In this document: piece after piece, positions 37,440 through 47,030 of the stretch | How the letters are laid out: the number at the start of each line of letters is the position of its first letter | How positions within the stretch are numbered: position 1 is the first letter of the stretch | NCBI GenBank assembly: GCA_049318625.1 | Contig: JBMOGA010000007.1 | Span: 1 to 64,000, forward strand | Reading direction: 5' to 3' | Origin: JBMOGA01 sp049318625 | Lineage (GTDB): Bacteria > Pseudomonadota > Alphaproteobacteria > Rhizobiales > Hyphomicrobiaceae | DNA: 64,000 nt | The notes under the pieces: model-generated | The model's database searches: none | The model's input: the letters and a program-made list of their open reading frames with translations, nothing else | What the model was told of the DNA's origin: nothing | Translations under genes and position numbers: made by a program

Positions 37440-38489
37440 ATGACCGCCGCTCGCACGCCGCAAAAGTTCTACCAGCCGCTCGCCATCGGGGCGCCGGCGC
37501 CGTTCCGTGCGCTGCCGGTGCGGCTCGAGCGGATGATTCATTTCGTGCCGCCGCACATCGAGAAGATCCGCGCCAAGGTGCCGGAACTGGTCGGCCAGGT
37601 CGACGTGGTCCTCGGCAACCTCGAGGACGCCATACCGGCGGACCAGAAGGAGGCGGCGCGGCGCGGCTTCATCGCGATGGCGCAGGGGTGCGAGTTCGGC
37701 GCGACGGGATTGTGGACCCGAATCAACTGCCTCAATTCGCCGTGGGCCCTCGACGACGTGAGCGAGGTGGTTGCCGGCTGCGGGCACAAGCTCGACGTGA
37801 TCATGCTGCCGAAGGTCGAAGGACCGTGGGATATCCACTATCTCGATCAGTTGCTGGCACAGTTCGAGGCGCGCCACCGGGTCGCCAAGCCGATCCTCAT
37901 CCACGCGATCCTCGAGACGGCGGAGGGCGTGGCCAACGTCGAACAGATCGCCACCGCCAGTCCGCGCATGCACGGCATGAGCCTCGGGCCGGCCGACCTC
38001 GCGGCCTCGCGCGGCATGAAGACCACGCGGGTGGGCGGCGGGCATCCACAGTACGGCGTGTTGGCCGATGCCGCTGGCGGGCCGGAGCGGGCCTTCTACC
38101 AGCAGGATCTGTGGCACTACACGGTTGCCAAGATGGTGGATGCCTGTGTCCGGGCGGGGGTCAAGCCGTTCTACGGGCCGTTTGGCGACTTCTCCGATCC
38201 GGCGGCCTGCGAGAGCCAGTTCCGCAACGCCTTCCTGCTCGGCTGTCTCGGTGCTTGGTCGCTGCATCCGACCCAGATCGGCATCGCCAAGCGGGTGTTC
38301 AGTCCGGACCCGTCCGAGGTGGCGTTCGCCAAGCGCATTCTTGAGGCCATGCCGAATGGCACCGGCGCGGTGATGATCGACGGCAAGATGCAGGACGATG
38401 CCACCTGGAAACAGGCCAAGGTGATCGTCGACTTGGCCCGGCTCGTTGCGGATCGGGATCCGGGTCTCGCCGCACAGTACGGCTGGTAG
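37440..38489 (+). CDS. HpcH/HpaI aldolase / citrate lyase family, malyl-CoA lyase-like
   Basis: Cytoplasmic CoA-ester lyase of 349 residues with a CitE-type TIM barrel. Expected chemistry is reversible cleavage of L-malyl-CoA (or beta-methylmalyl-CoA) to glyoxylate and acetyl- or propionyl-CoA. Metal and CoA-site blocks are visible: VDVVLGNLEDAIP, DVIMLPKVEGPWD, ILETAEGVANVEQIA, and MHGMSLGPADLAASRG. The C-terminal third has GPFGDFSDPAACESQ and SLHPTQIGIAKRVFSP, as in malyl-CoA lyases. It is slightly longer than the ~320 residues of Rhodobacter Mcl1. It could serve the serine cycle, ethylmalonyl-CoA route or glyoxylate metabolism; the neighbours do not decide. Confidence 0.85.
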   Translation: MTAARTPQKFYQPLAIGAPAPFRALPVRLERMIHFVPPHIEKIRAKVPELVGQVDVVLGNLEDAIPADQKEAARRGFIAMAQGCEFGATGLWTRINCLNSPWALDDVSEVVAGCGHKLDVIMLPKVEGPWDIHYLDQLLAQFEARHRVAKPILIHAILETAEGVANVEQIATASPRMHGMSLGPADLAASRGMKTTRVGGGHPQYGVLADAAGGPERAFYQQDLWHYTVAKMVDACVRAGVKPFYGPFGDFSDPAACESQFRNAFLLGCLGAWSLHPTQIGIAKRVFSPDPSEVAFAKRILEAMPNGTGAVMIDGKMQDDATWKQAKVIVDLARLVADRDPGLAAQYGW

Positions 38490-38626
38490 GGGTTCGGCAG
38501 CGGCCCGCCCGCCCCTTCGGGTGTTGCGCCGAAGTTACAGAGACTAGCGTCCGGAAAATCCGACCGCTAGACTGGGTGGTCAGGCCGGTCGGCTTCACCG
38601 GCTGCCCCGTCAGTACGTGGACAGAC

Positions 38627-38959
38627 ATGTCGAGTATCAGGCACGCCAAATTTGCTGTGGGACAGGTCGTTCGCCACCGCCTTTATCCGTTCCGGGGCGT
38701 GGTGTTCGACATCGACCCGGAGTTCGCCAACACCGAGGAATGGTGGGCGTCGATCCCGGAAGAGATCCGGCCGAGCAAGGACCAGCCCTTCTACCATCTG
38801 CTCGCTGAGAATTCCGAGACGGAGTACGTCGCCTACGTCTCCGAGCAGAACCTGTTACCCGACGACAGCGGGCGACCGATTCGCCACCCGCAGGTCCGCG
38901 AACTGTTCACGAAGGGCAAGGACGGGCGTTACCGGGCGACGTTCCTGCAGGCGCACTGA
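38627..38959 (+). CDS. hspQ: Heat shock protein HspQ (YccV family)
   Basis: Small 110-residue cytoplasmic protein of the HspQ/YccV (hemimethylated DNA-binding domain) family. In enterobacteria it acts as a Lon specificity factor and affects DnaA stability. The whole domain is visible: KFAVGQVVRHRLYPFRGVVFDIDPEF, WWASIPEEIRPSKDQPFYHLLAE, and YVSEQNLLPD. The ATG at 38627 starts the domain; an earlier in-frame start at 38576 adds an unrelated 17 residues. It is a single-gene unit convergent with the IalB-family gene. Confidence 0.93.
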   Translation: MSSIRHAKFAVGQVVRHRLYPFRGVVFDIDPEFANTEEWWASIPEEIRPSKDQPFYHLLAENSETEYVAYVSEQNLLPDDSGRPIRHPQVRELFTKGKDGRYRATFLQAH

Positions 38960-38991
38960 CCCGAGAGCACTCCGCACCCTCGGAAAGCAGA

Positions 38992-39018
38992 ACGGCCGCC
39001 CACACCGTAAGCGGCCGT
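38992..39018. terminator. Hairpin between hspQ and the IalB-family gene (convergent)
   Basis: ACGGCCGC and GCGGCCGT form an 8-bp stem with an 11-base loop between two convergent stops. There is no U run, so support is moderate. Confidence 0.4.
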
Positions 39019-39040
39019 CGCATGTTCGGCAATCAGAGAT

Positions 39041-39880
39041 TTACTTCTTCGCCGGAGCGGGTGCAGCTGGTGCTGCGGCGGGTGCCGCGGCCGGGGCCGC
39101 GCCCTGGCTTGCCTGCTGCTTGCGCGCCGCCTCCATGGCCTGAACCTGGCGCTGGCGGATCTGCTGCATCAACTCGCCACGCGCCTTGTTGTAGGCCTGA
39201 CTGTCGACCGGCTGGCCGGCGTAGGAGGCCTCGAAGCCGGTCAGCGGAACCGGAAAGGCGATCGGCTGGCCGGCCGCGTTGACGGCGATCACGATGATGC
39301 CGCCGCCCTTCTTCATCTGGTCGATCAGATCCGCAGGAGCCTCGGCCTCGGCCGTGCAGCCGGCGGGATGGCAGATCGAGTACTCGAGCTTGACCGGCTT
39401 CAGCAGCTTCTCGTCGACCTTCTCGTTCTTCTGGGCCTTTTCCCACATGTCCTTCGGATAGACGGCGGCGCGCGTATCGGGCTTCAGCGACATGCCGAGC
39501 GGCACCATCACCATCAGCACTTGCTTGTCCTGGCCTTCGATCTGGCGGATGGCCGCCGACACGATGACCATGCCGCTATTGCCGTCGAGACGCTCGTGAT
39601 GCGTCAGGCAGATCTTCTTGTCCTCGCGGACCTCTTTGCCGTCCTTGTCACGGCTGGCGAACGGCGCTGTCTCGCACAGCTTCACCCAGGCGCTCTGCTC
39701 CTGGCCGGCGGCGGGAGCCCCCTTGGGCTGTTCCTTGGCCGCCGGCGCCTTCGCCTTCGGGGCCTCTTTCTGCTGCGCGAAGGCGGTTCCGCCCCATGCC
39801 AGACCCGCAACGATCGCCGCGGCGCCGAGCCCACAGCGGACCGCACCCCACGCCGGCACGCTCATCATCCCGATTGCCAT
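39041..39880 (-). CDS. IalB-family (invasion-associated locus B) exported protein
   Basis: Periplasmic protein of 279 residues belonging to the IalB family, widespread in alphaproteobacteria and first linked to erythrocyte invasion in Bartonella; in free-living species its role is unknown. A signal peptide ends near residue 35 (AWGGTAFA before QQKE). A Lys/Ala/Pro-rich linker follows to about residue 60. The IalB core has WVKLCETAP, KICLTHHERLD, MVMVPLGMSLKPDTRAAVYP and YSICHPAGCTAEAEAP, with four conserved cysteines likely in disulfides. The C-terminal 25 residues are an Ala/Pro repeat ending PAPAKK. The start at 39880 fits the signal peptide; longer in-frame extensions do not. Confidence 0.9.
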   Translation of the reverse strand: MAIGMMSVPAWGAVRCGLGAAAIVAGLAWGGTAFAQQKEAPKAKAPAAKEQPKGAPAAGQEQSAWVKLCETAPFASRDKDGKEVREDKKICLTHHERLDGNSGMVIVSAAIRQIEGQDKQVLMVMVPLGMSLKPDTRAAVYPKDMWEKAQKNEKVDEKLLKPVKLEYSICHPAGCTAEAEAPADLIDQMKKGGGIIVIAVNAAGQPIAFPVPLTGFEASYAGQPVDSQAYNKARGELMQQIRQRQVQAMEAARKQQASQGAAPAAAPAAAPAAPAPAKK

Positions 39881-40194
39881 CGTCCTATCGACCTTTTGCT
39901 TTGAGACGGCACGACGCCCTCTCGTCCCCTCACTGGGCGCGCAGGCCGAAGCGCGGACCTGCACGCTCACAACGCATCTCGTGTGCGAGGCGGAGTAAGG
40001 CGTGGAATAAGGCAAACGCATGGCCGATCCGGGTCGCCCCTCCCCCCCTCCGGGCGCGAGGGACAATTCGCGTGGCAAAGGGGCCACGAGGCCCCTTGCG
40101 GCATCGTTGCCGGGAGCGGCCGATCGGGCGACAGTCACGGGCCGGGTGGAGTAGCGTGCCGTTCCATCCACACATTCGTGCAGGGTTCGACTGG
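39881..40194. other. Divergent intergenic region between the IalB-family and YejA-like genes
   Basis: This 314-base GC-rich stretch contains the promoters of both divergent genes. There is a C-rich run near 40040-40050. I recognise no operator, small gene or RNA gene here. Confidence 0.5.
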
Positions 40195-41991
40195 ATGAAG
40201 ATTCTCCTGATCGCCGCTGTGGCTCTGATGGGCGCGATCGTGGCTCCGTGTCCGCGGGGGCTGGCGGCCGATCACGCGATCGCCATGCACGGCGCGCCGC
40301 TGCTGCCGGCCGGCTTTGCCCATTTCCCTCACGTCGATCCGGCGGCCCCCAAGGGCGGGCAGCTGACGCTTGGCCGCATCGGCACCTTCGACAGTCTCAA
40401 TCCGTTCATCGTGCGCGGCGCGACACCGAGCGGGCTCAGGGAGTACGTCTACGAAAGCCTGCTGGCGCGCGCGCCCGACGAGCCGTTCACGCTCTACGGC
40501 CTGATCGCATCCCGCATCGAGGTTCCAGACGATCGCTCGGCGATCACGTTCCACATGCGGCCGGAGGCGCGGTTCTCGGATGGCCAAGCGATCGGGCCGG
40601 ACGATGTGCTGTTCTCGCTGTCCGTGCTGCGGGACAAGGGGTGGCCCTATCATCGCAGCCACTATCGCAAAGTGATGAAGGCGGAAGCCGTCGGGCCGCA
40701 CGCGGTCCGCTTCACGTTCGATCCGGCGGCGGCGGACCGGGAGTTGCCGCTGATCGTCGGGCTGATGCCGATCCTGCCGCGCCACCGCATGACGGCCGAG
40801 ACGTTCGACCGCACCACGCTGGAGGCGCCGGTCGGCAGCGGCCCCTATCTGGTCGACAAGGTGGATCCGGGGCGCTCGCTCGTGTACCGGCGCGACCCCA
40901 ATCATTGGGCCAGCGCGCTGAACATCTATGCCGGGCGGTTCAATTTCGACGAGATCCGGATCGAGTACTTCCGCGAGAGTTCGGCGATGCTCGAGGCGTT
41001 CCGCAGCGGCGCGCTCGACATCCGTCAGGAAGACGATCCGACCGTCTGGGCCGAGGGTTATGCCTTCCCGGCCGCGCGCGACGGTCGCGTGGTGAAGCGC
41101 GAGATCGCGACGCAGCTGCCGGCCGGTCTGTCCGCGCTGGTGCTGAACACGCGGCGCCCTCAGTTCGCCGACGCTCGGGTGCGGGCGGCGCTCAATCTCG
41201 TCTTCGACTTCGAGTGGATCAACCGCAATCTCTACCATGGGCTCTACGTCCGCTCGGCGAGCTTGTTCGCCCGCTCCGATCTCGCCGCCGTCGGCCGGCT
41301 GGCCAGCGCTGCGGAATTGGACCTGCTGGCCAAGCATCCGGGCTTGGTCCGCGCCGACATCCTGGCCGGCACGTGGCGGCCACCGGTGGGCGACGGGACC
41401 GGCGCCAACCGCGACAACCTGCGAGCCGCCGTGAAACTGCTCGGCGAGGCCGGATGGCGGCTCGCCGGAAACAAGCTGGTCGACGCCGCAGGACAGCCCT
41501 TCGCCTTCGAATTCCTCGCCTCGAGCCGGGCCCAGGAGCGCCTGATCGCCAGCTTTGCAGCGCAGCTCGCGCGCATCGGCATCACGGCCACCATCCGGCA
41601 GGTCGACAGTGCGCAATACTGGTCGCGCCTCAAGTCGTTCGACTTCGACATGATCCAGTGGACCTGGTCGGCGTCGCTGTCACCCGGCAACGAGCAGCTC
41701 AACCGCTGGTCGGCCAAAGCGGCCGAGACCGAGGGCTCGCTCAACTACGCGGGCGCAAAGAGCCCTGCGCTGGACGACGCCGTGGCGCACCTGCTGTCGG
41801 CAGGCGATTACGCGGCGTTGACTGCAGCAGCGCGGGCGTTGGATCGCATCGTCATGTCGGGCGACTACGTGATCCCCCTTTTCCATGTGCCGGTGCAGTG
41901 GATCGCCCATTGGAATCACGTTCGTATGCCGGCCAAGCCGCCGTCGACGGGTGCCGACATCGACTCCTGGTGGTTGGAGAAACGAAAATGA
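40195..41991 (+). CDS. Extracellular solute-binding protein family 5, YejA-like
   Basis: Periplasmic binding protein of 598 residues with a signal peptide of about 25 residues (MKILLIAAVALMGAIVAPCP...LAA). The YejA subfamily signature is clear: AAPKGGQLTLGRIGTFDSLNPFIVRG at about residues 49-74. FHMRPEARFSDGQAIGPDDV and VRAALNLVFDFEWINRNLYHGLY follow. YejA binds peptide antibiotics such as microcin C and other oligopeptides for the YejBEF permease, but no yejB, yejE or yejF gene is present here. The stop overlaps the start of a CoA ligase gene (ATGA at 41988-41991), so expression is coupled to an intracellular ligase, which is an unusual pairing. Confidence 0.9.
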   Translation: MKILLIAAVALMGAIVAPCPRGLAADHAIAMHGAPLLPAGFAHFPHVDPAAPKGGQLTLGRIGTFDSLNPFIVRGATPSGLREYVYESLLARAPDEPFTLYGLIASRIEVPDDRSAITFHMRPEARFSDGQAIGPDDVLFSLSVLRDKGWPYHRSHYRKVMKAEAVGPHAVRFTFDPAAADRELPLIVGLMPILPRHRMTAETFDRTTLEAPVGSGPYLVDKVDPGRSLVYRRDPNHWASALNIYAGRFNFDEIRIEYFRESSAMLEAFRSGALDIRQEDDPTVWAEGYAFPAARDGRVVKREIATQLPAGLSALVLNTRRPQFADARVRAALNLVFDFEWINRNLYHGLYVRSASLFARSDLAAVGRLASAAELDLLAKHPGLVRADILAGTWRPPVGDGTGANRDNLRAAVKLLGEAGWRLAGNKLVDAAGQPFAFEFLASSRAQERLIASFAAQLARIGITATIRQVDSAQYWSRLKSFDFDMIQWTWSASLSPGNEQLNRWSAKAAETEGSLNYAGAKSPALDDAVAHLLSAGDYAALTAAARALDRIVMSGDYVIPLFHVPVQWIAHWNHVRMPAKPPSTGADIDSWWLEKRK

Positions 41992-43526
41992 CGTTCGGCT
42001 TTCGCGGGCCGTTGCCACCCGCCCGCTTCAACATGGCGCGCTACGTCATCGGAGACTCTGCGCGGCGCGTCCCCGGCAAGACTGCGCTGATCGTACTGGT
42101 GGAGCCCGGCGCGCCGCCGGCCGAGGTTTGGACCTTCGGCGAGCTCGAGGCGGCCATGCTACGGCTCACCGGCGGCCTGCAGGCGCTCGGGCTCGAACCC
42201 GGTGCCCGGCTGCTGATCCGCCTCGAGAACAATTCGACCTATGCGCTGCTGTTCTTCGCCGCGCTCGCCGCCGGTCTGGTGCCGATCCCGACCTCGACCC
42301 AGCTCACCGCGGCCGAAGCCGAGTTCCTGATGGCCGACAGCGGCGCGGCGGCGGTGGCGCCATCCATGGCGGCCGGGCGCATTCCGGCGGGCGTGCGCGT
42401 GCTGATGGCCGACGAGATCCAGCGCCTGCTGACCACTGCCGCACCCGGAACCTACGCCGATACAGCCGCCGAGGATCCGGGCTACATCATCTATACGTCG
42501 GGCACAACGTCGAGCCCGAAGGGCGTTCTGCACGCCCACCGTGCCGCCTGGGGCCGCCGGCCGCTGTACGACGGGTGGTACGGTCTCAGGCCGGACGATC
42601 GCCTGCTGCACGCCGGCGCGTTCAACTGGACGTACACGCTCGGCACCGGCCTCACCGACCCGTGGGTGATGGGCGCCACCGCCATCGTCTACCTCGGGCC
42701 GCGCGATCCGGCGCTGTGGCCGCGCCTGATCGCCGACAGCGGCACCACCATCTTCGCGGCCGTCCCGACCGTTTACCGGCAAATCCTGAAATACGGCGCC
42801 CCCGGCCGATCGAGCCTCGGGGCGATGCGCCACGGGCTGATCGCCGGCGAAGCCCCGCCGCCCGGCATTTTCGAGGACTGGGCCGGGGCGACAGGACGCG
42901 AGCTCTACGAGGCGATCGGGATGAGCGAGCTGTCGACCTTCATATCGTCGGCGCCGACGGTGCCGCGCCGGCCGGGCTACATCGGCCGGGCCCAGACAGG
43001 CCGCGAGGTCGTAATTCTGCCGATCGACGGCGGCGACACGCCGCTGGCGCCCGGCGCGGAAGGGCTGATCGCGGCGCACCGCTCCGATCCCGGATTGATG
43101 CTCGGCTACTGGGGACGCCCCGAGGAGGAGGCGGAGGTCATGCGCGGCGACTGGTTCATCGGTGGCGACGTGGCGATGATGGACGCCGACGGCTATATCG
43201 CGCACCGCGGCCGCGCCAACGATATCATGAAGGCGATGGGCTACCGCGTCGCGCCGCAAGAGGTGGAGGCGGCGCTGGCCCTGCACCCTGGGGTGGCCGA
43301 GGTCGCGTGTGCGGAGGTCCGTGTGCGCGACGACGTTTCGGTGATCGGCGCCTACGTGGTGGCGCGCGAGGGGGTGGCGGCCGATGCCGAAGCCTTGAAG
43401 GCGTTCGCGGCCGAGCGGCTAGCGCCCTACAAGTGCCCGCGCGAGGTCGTGTTCATCGACGCCCTGCCGCGCACGCCGAACGGGAAAGTCAAGCGCGCGG
43501 CGCTCAAGAGCTTTCGTCCGCTCTGA
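41988..43526 (+). CDS. AMP-dependent acyl/aryl-CoA ligase, benzoate-CoA-ligase-like
   Basis: Adenylate-forming enzyme of 512 residues that joins a carboxylic acid to CoA using ATP. The ATP motif is IIYTSGTTSSPKGVLHAHR at about residues 167-185. Others are YEAIGMSE (A5), GDWFIGGDVAMMDADGYIAHRGRANDIMKAMGYRV (A7-A8, from about residue 386), and the C-terminal catalytic Lys in RTPNGKVKR (A10). The compact size and FNWTYTLGTGLTDPWVMGA segment resemble benzoate and 4-hydroxybenzoate CoA ligases, but the acid is not certain. Translation starts within the stop of the YejA-like gene. The gene ends 12 bases from the convergent mfd stop. Confidence 0.88.
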   Translation: MTFGFRGPLPPARFNMARYVIGDSARRVPGKTALIVLVEPGAPPAEVWTFGELEAAMLRLTGGLQALGLEPGARLLIRLENNSTYALLFFAALAAGLVPIPTSTQLTAAEAEFLMADSGAAAVAPSMAAGRIPAGVRVLMADEIQRLLTTAAPGTYADTAAEDPGYIIYTSGTTSSPKGVLHAHRAAWGRRPLYDGWYGLRPDDRLLHAGAFNWTYTLGTGLTDPWVMGATAIVYLGPRDPALWPRLIADSGTTIFAAVPTVYRQILKYGAPGRSSLGAMRHGLIAGEAPPPGIFEDWAGATGRELYEAIGMSELSTFISSAPTVPRRPGYIGRAQTGREVVILPIDGGDTPLAPGAEGLIAAHRSDPGLMLGYWGRPEEEAEVMRGDWFIGGDVAMMDADGYIAHRGRANDIMKAMGYRVAPQEVEAALALHPGVAEVACAEVRVRDDVSVIGAYVVAREGVAADAEALKAFAAERLAPYKCPREVVFIDALPRTPNGKVKRAALKSFRPL

Positions 43527-43538
43527 TCGCCGCGGGGT

Positions 43539-46500
43539 TCAGGAGCGGCTCACCGCCGCGATCCTGGCCAGTTCCGCCACGAACGCGCGGACGCCTTCGA
43601 GGCGGGCGTCGGAGGCGGTCCAGTCGGCCCGGAAAACCAGCTTGTGGTCGGACTGGATCTTGATGGCGCCTTTCGAGGCCTGCATCAACTTCACGAGACC
43701 CTCGGGATTGGCGAAAGTGTTCTTGCGGAAGGCCAGCACGGCGCCCTTGGGGCCGGCATCGACCTGGGCGACGCCGGCGTGGCGGCACAGCCCTTTGATC
43801 TCCATGACGTCGAGCAGGCCTTCGACCTCGGGCGGCAGCGCGCCGAAGCGGTCGACCAGCTCGGCCGCGAACTGATCGATCTCGGTGCGGCTCTCGATGG
43901 TCGACAGGCGGCGGTAGAGGCCGAGGCGCAACTGGAGGTCGGCAACGTAGGTCTCGGGGATCAGCACCGGCGTGCCGAGCGCGATCTGCGGCGACCACTG
44001 GTCCGGCGCCTCGCCGAGATCGCCGCCCTTGAGCGACGCGATCGCCTCCTCGAGCATGGCCTGGTAGAGTTCGAACCCCACCTCCTTGATGTGGCCGGAT
44101 TGCTCCTCTCCCAGAAGATTGCCGGCGCCGCGCAGGTCGAGGTCGTGGTTGGCGAGCGAGAACCCGGCGCCGAGCGTGTCGAGGGAATGCAATACCTTGA
44201 GGCGCTTCTCCGCGCCCTCGGTCAACTTCTGGCCGGGCGGCGTGGTGAAATAGGCGTAGGCGCGCGTCTTGGAGCGGCCGACGCGGCCGCGCAACTGATA
44301 GAGCTGGGCGAGGCCGAACATGTCGGCGCGGTGCACGATCAGCGTGTTGGCGTTGGGCACGTCGAGGCCGGATTCGACGATGGCCGTCGACAGAAGGATA
44401 TCGTACTGGCCCTCGTAGAACGCCGTCATCACGTCCTCGAGTTCGGTCGGCGAGATCTGGCCGTGGGCGCGGGCGACGCGCAACTCGGGCACGCTCTCGC
44501 GCAGGAACTCGGCGACCTCCTCGAGGTCGGCGATCCGGGGGACGACATAGAAGGTCTGGCCGCCGCGATAGCGCTCGCGCTTCAGTGCCTCGCGGATGAT
44601 GACGGGATCGAACGGCGAGATGTAGGTGCGCACCACCAGGCGGTCGATCGGCGGGGTGGTGATGAGGGAGAGTTCGCGCACGCCGGTGAGCGCCAGCTGA
44701 AGGGTGCGCGGGATCGGCGTCGCCGACAGAGTCAGCACGTGGACGTCGTCGCGCAGCTGCTTCAGGCGCTCCTTGTGGGCGACGCCGAAATGCTGCTCCT
44801 CGTCGATGACCAGCAGGCCGAGCCGGGCGAACTCGATGTTCTTGCCGAGCAGCGCGTGGGTGCCGACGACGATGTCGACGGTACCTTTCTTGAGACCGTC
44901 CTTGGTCTCGGCGAGATCCTTGGCCGGAACCAGCCGCGAGGCCTGCGCGATCTTCAGCGGCAGGCCCTGGAAGCGCGTCGCGAAGGTGCGGTAATGCTGG
45001 CGGGCGAGCAGCGTGGTCGGGACCACGACGGCGACCTGCAATCCGGCCATTGCCGTGATGTAAGCCGCCCGCAAGGCCACCTCGGTCTTGCCGAAGCCGA
45101 CGTCGCCGCAGATCAGCCGGTCCATCGGCTTGCCGGCGCCGAGGTCGGCGATGACAGCCTCGATGCTGGACTGCTGGTCGTCGGTCTCCTCGTAGGGGAA
45201 ACGGGCCACGAACTCGTCCCACGCGCCGGCCGGCGGCGCCAGCGCGGGCGCCTCCTTCAGCTGGCGGAGCGCCGCGATCTTGATCAGTTCGCCGGCCATC
45301 TCGCGCAGCCGCTTGCGCAGGCGCGCCTTGCGGCTCTGCCAGGCGACGCCGCCGAGCTTGTCGAGCTGGATGCCTTCGGTCTCGGAGCCGAAGCGGGTCA
45401 GCAGCTCGATGTTCTCGACCGGCAAGTACAGCCGGTCGCCGCCGGCATAGGAGATCTCGACGCAATCGTGCGGGGCGCCGAGCGCGGTGATCGTCTTCAG
45501 GCCTTCGAAGCGGCCGATGCCGTGATCGGCGTGGACGACGAGATCGCCGATGGACAGGCTGGTCGCCTCGGTAATGACGTCGACGGCGCGCTTCTGCTTG
45601 CGGCGCGGGCGGACGAGACGGTCGCCGAGAATGTCCTGCTCGCCGATGACCACCAGTTCGGGCGTCTCGAACCCCTGCTCCAGACCGAGGACCGCGAGCG
45701 CCGGCCGCTCGCCCGGAAGCGCCAGCGCCTCGGTGTAGCTTTCGACCTTGCGGGTATCGGGCAGGCCGTGGTCGTGCAGCAGCGTGGCCAGCCGCTCGCG
45801 GGCGCCGGGGGTCCAGGCCGCGACGATGACGCGGCGCTTCTGCTCGATCAGGCGCTTGATGTGAACGACGACGGCGCCGAACAGATCGCCGTTCTCGGCC
45901 TGACGCTCGGTGGCAAAGGTGCGGCCGGGCCGGCCGCGCCAGGAGCGAACCTCGGTGCGGTTCGGCTCGTCGAACGGCGACAGGCGGCGGATCTCCAGCA
46001 CGTCGAGCGCGGCCTTCCAGTCACCGCCGCCCATGTAGAGCAGGTCCGGCGGGATCGGCTTGTAGGGCGGCGCACCGAACTTGGTTGCCTCGAGCGCGTC
46101 GACGCGCGCCTGATAGTGCTCGGCGATCTGCTCCAGCCGCTTGACGACGGCCTCCTCGGCGAGATGGTCGAACGTCACCTCGCTGCCGGAGACATAGTCG
46201 AACAGGCTTTCGAGCTTGACGTGGAACAGCGGCAGCCAATGCTCCTGGCCCGGATAGCGCTGGCCAGCCGTCACCGCCTGATAGAGCGGGTCCTCGGCGA
46301 TGCCGCCGCCGAACAGCTCCACATAGCGGGCGCGGAACAGTTTCTCCGCGCTCTCGCCGAACGCCACTTCGCTGATCGGCATGAGCACAAGCTTCTGCAC
46401 GATCTTGCCGGAGCGCTGAGTCTCGACGTCGAACGTCTTGATCGTCTCGAGGTTGTCACCGAAGAAGTCGAGGCGCACCGGATTGGTCCGTCCCGGCGGA

Positions 46501-47024
46501 AAGATGTCGAGGATGCCGCCACGGACCGCGTACTCGCCGGGTTCCATCACGGTGCCGGTGCGCACGAACCCGCTCTGGGTGAGCCGGTGGACGAGGCGGT
46601 TCATGTCGACGCGCTGGCCAGGCGCCAACGGGCGCAGGGCGGCGCGGATGAAGTCCCGCGGCGGGACTTTCTGGAGGACGGCGTTGACGGTGGTCAGCAC
46701 CACCGTCGGGTCCTTGCGGCCGCCGAGCACCAGCTTGGCGAGCGAGGTGATGCGTTTGGCCACTATCTCGGCGTTGGGGCCGATGCGGTCGTAGGGCACG
46801 GTATCCCAGGCGGGAATCGAAATGACGCGCAGGTCGGGCGCGAAGAAGCCGAGCGCGGCTTCGAGCTGATCGAGCCGGCGATCGTCGCGGGCGATGTGCA
46901 AGACCGCGTTGGCCGCGTCCTTCTGGCCGCCGGATCGCGCCAATTGAGCGAGCACGAGCGCATCCAGCCCCTCGGGGACGCCGGAGAAAATCAGATCCTT
47001 GGGCCGCGTCGGCGCGTCTTGCAT
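43539..47024 (-). CDS. mfd: Transcription-repair coupling factor Mfd
   Basis: ATP-dependent DNA translocase of 1161 residues that pushes stalled RNA polymerase off damaged DNA and recruits UvrA. The N-terminal UvrB-homology region (about 1-350) includes GEYAVRGGILDIFPPG. The RNA-polymerase-interacting CarD-like domain is at ~491-545 (GDLVVHADHGIGRFEGL). The RecG-like motor has Walker A GDVGFGKT at 640-647 and DEEQ at 741-744, with SATPIPRTL after it. The TRCF C-terminal domain follows LRGAGNLLGEEQSGH. Length and domain order are normal. It starts six bases after the stop of sdhE, so both are read from a promoter between sdhE and recG. Confidence 0.98.
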   Translation of the reverse strand: MQDAPTRPKDLIFSGVPEGLDALVLAQLARSGGQKDAANAVLHIARDDRRLDQLEAALGFFAPDLRVISIPAWDTVPYDRIGPNAEIVAKRITSLAKLVLGGRKDPTVVLTTVNAVLQKVPPRDFIRAALRPLAPGQRVDMNRLVHRLTQSGFVRTGTVMEPGEYAVRGGILDIFPPGRTNPVRLDFFGDNLETIKTFDVETQRSGKIVQKLVLMPISEVAFGESAEKLFRARYVELFGGGIAEDPLYQAVTAGQRYPGQEHWLPLFHVKLESLFDYVSGSEVTFDHLAEEAVVKRLEQIAEHYQARVDALEATKFGAPPYKPIPPDLLYMGGGDWKAALDVLEIRRLSPFDEPNRTEVRSWRGRPGRTFATERQAENGDLFGAVVVHIKRLIEQKRRVIVAAWTPGARERLATLLHDHGLPDTRKVESYTEALALPGERPALAVLGLEQGFETPELVVIGEQDILGDRLVRPRRKQKRAVDVITEATSLSIGDLVVHADHGIGRFEGLKTITALGAPHDCVEISYAGGDRLYLPVENIELLTRFGSETEGIQLDKLGGVAWQSRKARLRKRLREMAGELIKIAALRQLKEAPALAPPAGAWDEFVARFPYEETDDQQSSIEAVIADLGAGKPMDRLICGDVGFGKTEVALRAAYITAMAGLQVAVVVPTTLLARQHYRTFATRFQGLPLKIAQASRLVPAKDLAETKDGLKKGTVDIVVGTHALLGKNIEFARLGLLVIDEEQHFGVAHKERLKQLRDDVHVLTLSATPIPRTLQLALTGVRELSLITTPPIDRLVVRTYISPFDPVIIREALKRERYRGGQTFYVVPRIADLEEVAEFLRESVPELRVARAHGQISPTELEDVMTAFYEGQYDILLSTAIVESGLDVPNANTLIVHRADMFGLAQLYQLRGRVGRSKTRAYAYFTTPPGQKLTEGAEKRLKVLHSLDTLGAGFSLANHDLDLRGAGNLLGEEQSGHIKEVGFELYQAMLEEAIASLKGGDLGEAPDQWSPQIALGTPVLIPETYVADLQLRLGLYRRLSTIESRTEIDQFAAELVDRFGALPPEVEGLLDVMEIKGLCRHAGVAQVDAGPKGAVLAFRKNTFANPEGLVKLMQASKGAIKIQSDHKLVFRADWTASDARLEGVRAFVAELARIAAVSRS

Positions 47025-47030
47025 CTTCGG

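Noticed and set aside
43525..43563. Imperfect 11-bp inverted repeat between the CoA ligase and mfd ends
   Set aside because: One mismatch, a 17-base loop and overlap with the mfd C-terminal codons make it weak as a terminator.
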